From assembly GCA_035390965.1 (NCBI GenBank), contig DAOPKE010000108.1:1-8809 (forward strand): DNA of 8,809 nucleotides, written 5' to 3'. Both the position numbers and the translations under genes were made by a program. Positions 5,155 through 8,809 of the stretch are shown piece by piece; positions within the stretch are counted from its first letter, which is position 1, and the number at the start of each line of letters is the position of its first letter. The notes beneath the pieces were generated by a model. That model ran no database searches and was not told where the DNA came from. It saw only the letters and a program-made list of their open reading frames with translations. Source of the DNA: GWF2-43-63 sp035390965. GTDB lineage: Bacteria; Bacteroidota; Bacteroidia; Bacteroidales; DTU049.

Positions 5155-6468
5155 ATGAAAACAAAGACTTTCATTCAGTATTCAATGTTTATCGCCATAC
5201 TTCATCTTATGGCATGCAACAGTCAGGAATGCCGGTTCTGCAACGAAAAGCAACAAGGCGCCATTTATCAGAATATTCGTTCCGAAGGCGATACTTCGGT
5301 TTTCTACAACATCTATGTGCCTGCAGGAACAGGCCACAATAAACTACCGCTGCTGGTATTGCTCGACCCACACGGTAACACAGCTCCCGCTTTGAAACAA
5401 TATACAGCACTGGCCGACCAATACAAGGTTATCCTTGCCGGTTTCAACGCCTCGGAAAATGAAATGCCATTCGGAACAATATGGAATGCTTTCAACCCGT
5501 GGATTCATGAGCTTTATAAGAAAGCGCCCATCGACAGCACACTGGTTTTCATTGCCGGTTTTTCGGGAGGCGCAAGAGTAGCAACACAGATTGAAGGGCA
5601 AATGAACAACATAATAGCAACAGCCCTTTGCGGTGCAGGTCCGGCCAACATAAGCACCTGGGCTCGCAAAACCGCTCCGGTTATGATGTTCACAGGTACC
5701 GGCGATTTTAATTTCATGGAAATAAATAATCTGTATTCGGATTTTAATATCAAACGTCAACGTTCATTGCAACTTTTTGCGGGCACTCACCAATGGCCTC
5801 CGGCCAATGCTTTCGAGGATTTTTTTGTCTTGATCAAACATCTGTCCGATCCGGATTTTGTCGCCAGTGAAATGTATTTTTTAAACAATGCTAAAACACA
5901 TCTCAAAAACCAGCGCCCCGATATGGCGTTCTATTCGGCCTCAAATGCAGCTTTTGCCATAGGTAATGAAAATTCTGAACATTTGAGACATTTTGCTGAT
6001 AGTCTTAAACGAAATTTTCCACACGACTTTTCGGAAAAAATAATACAATGCTCTAAAACTGAAACAATATTACAAAAGCGCATCAGTTCTATGTTTCAGA
6101 ATGCTGACACTTCAGAATACTTTTTTCTGGTCGATTCAATAAACAATCAGATTGCAACAGACTCCACAACTCTCAACGCCGACATGATGCGCAGAACGAA
6201 GGCCTGGTGCGGAATTGCAGCATATTCATTTGCAAGTCAGGCCCACAGAATGAATGTCCCGTTTCTGTTCAGCATTCTTAGAATGTATGAATACACAGAA
6301 CCCGGCAACCCCGACATGCTCATTCTGATGTCGGCCTGGTATGCCAAAAACAAGGAATGCATGAAAGCACGCATTTATCTCAATCAGGCCAAGAGACATG
6401 GATTCAACAATCAGAAGAAACTGGATTCTATGAAAGAATTTGACCATTGCGAAGACATCCGGAATTAG
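5155..6468 (+). CDS. Lipoprotein alpha/beta-hydrolase (esterase-like) with helical C-terminal domain
   Basis: A 437-residue exported protein. The start at 5155 opens a lipoprotein signal peptide ending LMAC, with Cys21 as the lipidated residue, so it should be anchored in the envelope. Residues about 45-230 form an alpha/beta-hydrolase of the phospholipase/carboxylesterase or dienelactone-hydrolase type: a first strand in DTSVFYNIYVPAG, an oxyanion-type loop LLDPHGN, the nucleophile elbow GFSGG with Ser137, a probable acid in GTGDFNF (Asp184), and the catalytic His in GTHQWPP (His212). Residues about 230-437 are mostly helical; the last segment (YLNQAKRHGF) resembles a TPR-like helical repeat. 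It lies 4 bp downstream of the MocA-like gene and appears co-transcribed. The natural substrate is unknown; an ester or peptide-like compound outside the cytoplasm is likely. Confidence 0.8.
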   Translation: MKTKTFIQYSMFIAILHLMACNSQECRFCNEKQQGAIYQNIRSEGDTSVFYNIYVPAGTGHNKLPLLVLLDPHGNTAPALKQYTALADQYKVILAGFNASENEMPFGTIWNAFNPWIHELYKKAPIDSTLVFIAGFSGGARVATQIEGQMNNIIATALCGAGPANISTWARKTAPVMMFTGTGDFNFMEINNLYSDFNIKRQRSLQLFAGTHQWPPANAFEDFFVLIKHLSDPDFVASEMYFLNNAKTHLKNQRPDMAFYSASNAAFAIGNENSEHLRHFADSLKRNFPHDFSEKIIQCSKTETILQKRISSMFQNADTSEYFFLVDSINNQIATDSTTLNADMMRRTKAWCGIAAYSFASQAHRMNVPFLFSILRMYEYTEPGNPDMLILMSAWYAKNKECMKARIYLNQAKRHGFNNQKKLDSMKEFDHCEDIRN

Positions 6469-6515
6469 ACAATTCACAAATGAATTAGGGTCTGCTGAGG
6501 GGTTATTAAAATTTG

Positions 6516-6523
6516 TATTTTTG
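6516..6523 (+). promoter_or_regulatory. -7 box for the MerR-family gene
   Basis: TATTTTTG ends only 3 bp before the ATG at 6527, identical to the box before the nucleotidyltransferase gene. A weak -33 candidate, TCTG at 6491-6494, lies 21 bp upstream. Transcription would start at or within the ATG, so either the message is leaderless or translation starts slightly downstream. Confidence 0.45.
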
Positions 6524-6526
6524 TGC

Positions 6527-6859
6527 ATGGCCGAAAACGATAGCAGCAAGTTGTTTTATTCCATCGGGGAAATTACCGAACGATACAAGATACGTCCGTC
6601 GGCACTGCATTTCTGGGAAAAACAATTTCCGGAACTCAAACCCCGCAGAAATAAAAAAGGAAATCGCTTTTATACCGAAGAAGATATTGTATTACTTGAC
6701 ATGATATATTATCTCACAAAAATAAAGGGCTACACACTCAAGGGTGCACGTGAACGCATTAAAGCCGACCGCAAAAACATTGAACGCAATGCAGCTGTTT
6801 CAGCCACTTTGCTGCGGGTGAAAGAGTTTCTGTCTGAGTTGAAAGATGGATTGAAATAA
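6527..6859 (+). CDS. MerR-family transcriptional regulator
   Basis: A 110-residue DNA-binding protein. KLFYSIGEITERYKIRPSAL (residues 8-27) is the winged-helix N-terminal HTH, followed by HFWEKQFPELKPRRNKKGNR, the typical MerR wing, then FYTEEDIVLLDMIYYLTKIKGYTLKGARERI, the second helical pair. The protein stops soon after, with a short helix (AAVSATLLRVKEFLSELKDGLK) likely to form the antiparallel dimer coiled coil. There is no effector-binding domain and no conserved Cys cluster, so it is the small single-domain type common in Bacteroidota, with no known ligand. The frame is open further upstream, but those codons overlap the end of the hydrolase gene and the promoter. ATG 6527 keeps the residues preceding the HTH that relatives have. 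A TTG at 6551 is an alternative. It could regulate the neighbouring operon, though nothing shows this directly. Confidence 0.85.
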   Translation: MAENDSSKLFYSIGEITERYKIRPSALHFWEKQFPELKPRRNKKGNRFYTEEDIVLLDMIYYLTKIKGYTLKGARERIKADRKNIERNAAVSATLLRVKEFLSELKDGLK

Positions 6860-6873
6860 GACGTTAAAAATTT

Positions 6874-6932
6874 TGCCAGTTGCATCTTAAAAGTAAATCG
6901 CACAAAATGCAACTCGGAGCCAGGCATTTTTT
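6874..6932. terminator. Possible terminator hairpin between convergent genes
   Basis: AGTTGCAT (6878-6885) pairs with ATGCAACT (6907-6914), and outer TGCC (6874-6877) can pair with GGCA (6923-6926) across an 8-nt right-hand bulge. Six T follow (6927-6932). The loop is large and the stem imperfect, so this is a moderate-to-weak call, supported mainly by its position between the convergent genes ending at 6859 and 6961. Confidence 0.35.
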
Positions 6933-6960
6933 AATAAAACAGTCATTACGGCCAAACAGT

Positions 6961-7497
6961 TTATTCAGCAGGAATAATCGAAAGAATGATTTCCAACAAG
7001 CTTTTACTCCATTTGTCATAGGCTTCGGGAGTTCCAAAATAGACCAGTGCAATGACATTAACATCATCTGGCATGAGAAGCATAACTGTTGTTGTCATTT
7101 CGTCTTTTGATCCGTCTTCATTTGCATAGTATCCCTGACCATCCTGTGCAATAAATGATATGCCATTGTTGTCAAATTCTGACAATTCCTCATTCCATGT
7201 GATGTCCTCCAGCAGAGCTTCAACAACATCAAAAGCCTCATTGGCAATATCATCAATAGCGGTTTCCGAATGGGGGTTTTTAGAAGCCCAAATCATGGTA
7301 ATCAATCTGGATGTTTGACCCTCATCTATCGGAATAATGCTAAATAGACTATCAGTGGTTGTAACACTCCATGAAGCAGTTGGAACTACAATTTCGACAA
7401 TTGGTTTTCCATTGCTGGAAATCTTAAATGTGCTTTGGGCAATACCCAATAACGACATGAGTAGGAATGCTGCTGACAGGAACAACGTTTTCTTCAT
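6961..7497 (-). CDS. Small exported protein of unknown function
   Basis: A 178-residue protein with a clear signal peptide (MKKTLFLSAAFLLMSLLGIAQ, Gln21 as likely mature start). The mature part begins with STFKISSNGKPIVEIVVP, then alternates beta strands (LITMIWASK, ISFIAQDGQGYYANED, TVMLLMPDDVNVIALVYFG) with a helix (AIDDIANEAFDVVEALLEDI) and ends in a helix, YDKWSKSLLEIILSI. The pattern of a substrate-like strand, a long helix, three or four strands and a terminal helix resembles PsbP/Mog1-like or DUF1795-type domains, but this is a fold guess only. No catalytic residues or cysteines are evident. Its promoter box lies 44 bp upstream. It is convergent with the MerR-family gene and divergent from the PorP-like gene. 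Confidence 0.8.
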   Translation of the reverse strand: MKKTLFLSAAFLLMSLLGIAQSTFKISSNGKPIVEIVVPTASWSVTTTDSLFSIIPIDEGQTSRLITMIWASKNPHSETAIDDIANEAFDVVEALLEDITWNEELSEFDNNGISFIAQDGQGYYANEDGSKDEMTTTVMLLMPDDVNVIALVYFGTPEAYDKWSKSLLEIILSIIPAE

Positions 7498-7525
7498 GGC
7501 CGAAAGGTTTTGATGAATAATTCTA

Positions 7526-7549
7526 TTGATTTGTTGTGAATCAAAGATA
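7526..7549 (-). promoter_or_regulatory. -7 box with overlapping inverted repeat, for the 6961-7497 gene
   Basis: On the - strand 7542-7549 reads TATCTTTG, a TAnnTTTG match. An inverted repeat TTGATT (7526-7531) and AATCAA (7539-7544) with a 7-nt spacer overlaps the box and the expected transcription start. The leader would be about 40 nt. The inverted repeat may be an operator, or may fold at the 5' end of the mRNA. Confidence 0.45.
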
Positions 7550-7749
7550 ATCTAATTTGCATTCAATCAGAATATTTATGTCTGTTCTATTCAAAAAATC
7601 ACTGAAATGAAAAATTCTGAAATGATTTTGCCAGTTATAAATAAAGGCACATATAGCCAAATTTGTAATCAAATCAGGTGATCAATTACAACTTCAATTC
7701 TACTTTTCACGGATCATAAGTCTGAACCATGGAAAATATTAACGAAACC

Positions 7750-7779
7750 TTGTAACAATTCAGAGCGTATAAACGTTTG
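7750..7779 (+). promoter_or_regulatory. Putative promoter for the PorP/SprF-like gene
   Basis: TTG (7750-7752) is separated by 19 bp from AACGTTTG (7772-7779), which matches the TAnnTTTG box except for the first base. It ends 17 bp before the ATG at 7797, giving a short leader. Spacing is right but the -7 box is imperfect. The remaining bases from 7550 to 7749 hold only A/T-rich sequence with a 7-bp inverted repeat (TTGTAAT 7663-7669, ATTACAA 7685-7691). Confidence 0.4.
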
Positions 7780-7796
7780 AGTAAAAACAATGAACT

Positions 7797-8618
7797 ATGA
7801 AAAAAGTCATTATTATTCTTTTTTTTGGAATAATCAGTTCCACAACATTTGCCCAATTCGATATTCTGTTTAATTTTCAGAATCCGACACTACTCAATCC
7901 GGCTTCGGTGGGAAGTGATAGTGCCATGAATGTATTTTCTGTCTATCAAAATAACTCCAATCAATTCGGAAATCAATATCATTCGGAAAAAGCAGGTTTT
8001 ACAGCGCCCGTTCCAAAGCTGCACGGAGGCTTTGGCTTAGTGGCATCACACGAATGGTCTCCATCATTCAATGGCTCAATAACAAATCTGACCGGCATTT
8101 ACTCATATCATAAAAAAACGAAAAGCAATTTAAGCTTCTCATTCGCACTCATGCCAGAGTTAAGAATAAATGATTTCGACGATTATTCATTTGAAAAAAG
8201 ATGTCAGTTCAATGTTTCCCTGGCCGCCGGCCTCCGATGGAAAAAATTCACTTTTGGCGCAAGTGGATATAATATCATTAATAGAAATTTTCCAGACAAT
8301 GGCTTTAAGCTATTTGCCGCTTACAATCAATTTCAGCCAGGAAAACTGCTCGATGATAAAATTCATTTCTCACCCATGTTGTCTGCCTTTACATTTGGAG
8401 GAGACGTTTATCTGGTGGCTTCGGGTACATTACGTTATAAGTTTATGCAGGTCGGGGCCGACATCAGCTCTTTTATCTATTTGAAATCAAGACCGGATTT
8501 TTTCTTTCATGCAGGCGTCAACATAGGAAATTTCAGCTTGTTGTACCGTTATTGTCCTGACTGGTACCGGACGACAATCAACGAGATTTCGCTGGGCTAC
8601 CGGTTTGGAAAGAAATAA
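7797..8618 (+). CDS. PorP/SprF-like outer membrane protein
   Basis: A 273-residue protein with a signal peptide ending TTFAQ (Gln20). The mature part starts with FDILFNFQNPTLLNPASVGSD, the conserved N-terminal segment of the PorP/SprF family (strand, then the hallmark LNPA followed by G), then FSVYQNNSNQFG, a loop ending HGGFGLVASHEW, and then amphipathic beta strands of an outer membrane barrel up to the C-terminal LLYRYCPDW and ISLGYRFGKK. Family members are T9SS-associated barrels thought to anchor or pass specific surface adhesins. At 273 residues it is slightly short for the family, usually near 300. No giant adhesin or gliding gene sits beside it here, so it is an orphan copy and its partner is unknown. 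The last strand ends in basic residues rather than the classical terminal aromatic. Confidence 0.75.
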   Translation: MKKVIIILFFGIISSTTFAQFDILFNFQNPTLLNPASVGSDSAMNVFSVYQNNSNQFGNQYHSEKAGFTAPVPKLHGGFGLVASHEWSPSFNGSITNLTGIYSYHKKTKSNLSFSFALMPELRINDFDDYSFEKRCQFNVSLAAGLRWKKFTFGASGYNIINRNFPDNGFKLFAAYNQFQPGKLLDDKIHFSPMLSAFTFGGDVYLVASGTLRYKFMQVGADISSFIYLKSRPDFFFHAGVNIGNFSLLYRYCPDWYRTTINEISLGYRFGKK

Positions 8619-8657
8619 CGAAGCCTCACAAATCCGTGACAGTAACTTCTTTCGGCC

Positions 8658-8809
8658 TCAATTTCCTGTATACCCCGCCTCGCTTTTCCAGTCGGAGTAG
8701 TATATCACCAGATTAGCTTCACTTTTCCATTCGGTGAAATACACTTTCCAGTTTGCTTCGCTTTTCCATTCAGTAAAATACCAGATGCCGGAATCGGGCA
8801 TGGCCTCAC
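8658..8809 (-). CDS. 3' end of a tandem-repeat protein, DUF6150-like (partial)
   Basis: On the - strand a frame enters from the right edge and stops with TGA at 8658-8660, encoding the last 49 residues of a longer protein. It is made of near-identical units: WYFTEWKSEAN, WKVYFTEWKSEAN, LVIYYSDWKSEAG, preceded by another unit end, EAMPDSGI, and closed by YTGN. The period is 13 residues, with a 3-residue insertion (PDSG-like) before the first complete unit. The pattern hydrophobic-aromatic-x-T/S-D/E-W/aromatic-K-S-E-A matches short-repeat proteins I remember as DUF6150, in which each unit is a short strand plus a [SK]x[AE]A turn. The insert position also matches what I recall. An internal ATG (codon MPDSG) could start a 47-residue protein, but the preceding EA looks like a repeat end, so the true start lies outside. 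It converges on the PorP-like gene with a 39-bp gap. Confidence 0.75.
   Translation of the reverse strand, partial: EAMPDSGIWYFTEWKSEANWKVYFTEWKSEANLVIYYSDWKSEAGYTGN
8677..8809. repeat. 39-bp tandem coding repeats
   Basis: On the + strand the units begin GCCTCGCTTTTCCA at 8677, GCTTCACTTTTCCA at 8716 and GCTTCGCTTTTCCA at 8755, exactly 39 bp apart. Another unit start, GCCTCAC, follows at 8803 after 48 bp, nine bases more. The repeat encodes the 13-residue units of the - strand protein. Core bases are well conserved, while the third quarter of each unit varies, as expected for a coding repeat under selection. Confidence 0.85.

Noticed and set aside
5344..5760. Long - strand open frame inside the hydrolase gene.
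   Set aside because: It lies wholly opposite a gene with clear catalytic motifs, has a Cys-rich, low-order translation and no promoter or domain.
6870..7636. 12-bp direct repeat ATTTTGCCAGTT at 6870-6881 and 7625-7636, flanking the - strand gene at 6961-7497 like target-site copies.
   Set aside because: In a window of this size one or two 12-base matches are expected by chance, the flanks do not extend, and the enclosed gene is not a transposase.
7607..7681. Short + strand frame (about 24 codons, starting MKNSEMIL) between the divergent genes.
   Set aside because: It is too short, has no promoter box at the right distance and no recognisable feature.
8677..8809. The 39-bp periodic repeats as a possible CRISPR array or intergenic satellite.
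   Set aside because: The units translate cleanly into 13-residue protein repeats with a stop codon at the end, and there are no unique spacers.

Overview
The window looks like a chromosomal segment from a member of the Bacteroidota (class Bacteroidia or a close relative). Four things point that way. One protein carries a C-terminal type IX secretion (T9SS) sorting domain and another is PorP/SprF-like. Most genes are preceded by the phylum-specific -7 promoter box TAnnTTTG rather than by Shine-Dalgarno sequences. Signal peptides end in -AQ or -SQ. Coding density and base composition are fairly even, and I see no transposase, integrase, tRNA, rRNA or CRISPR array.

Layout, left half. Bases 1-204 hold a possible tail of an upstream reading frame, a short direct repeat and a long hairpin. 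On the + strand follow a small secreted protein of unknown function (205-795), a UPF0158-family protein (852-1271), a PorT-like outer membrane beta-barrel (1388-2047) and a 639-residue secreted Asp-box beta-propeller with a T9SS type A sorting domain (2220-4139). The propeller gene has the clearest promoter of the window and is followed by a strong terminator and a second nested hairpin. These separate it from a convergent gene for a small, very acidic protein (4231-4467, - strand).

Layout, right half. A 74-bp divergent promoter region separates the acidic-protein gene from a two-gene unit on the + strand: a MobA/MocA-like nucleotidyltransferase (4542-5150) and, 4 bp later, a lipoprotein alpha/beta-hydrolase (5155-6468). 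A small MerR-family regulator (6527-6859) has its own promoter box almost touching its start codon. It converges on a secreted protein of unknown function (6961-7497, - strand). A PorP/SprF-like outer membrane protein follows on the + strand (7797-8618). It converges on the 3' end of a - strand gene running off the right edge (8658-8809) and built of 13-residue tandem repeats like those of the DUF6150 family.

The genes do not form one obvious pathway. The theme is envelope and secretion: five exported proteins, one lipoprotein, two outer membrane barrels and one T9SS cargo. The points most worth following are the truncated repeat protein at the right edge, the perfect inverted repeat spanning the promoter and start codon of the nucleotidyltransferase gene, the loss of the usual acidic residues in that enzyme's C-terminal motif, and the uniform Gln at the predicted mature N terminus of all five proteins with a signal peptidase I-type signal.
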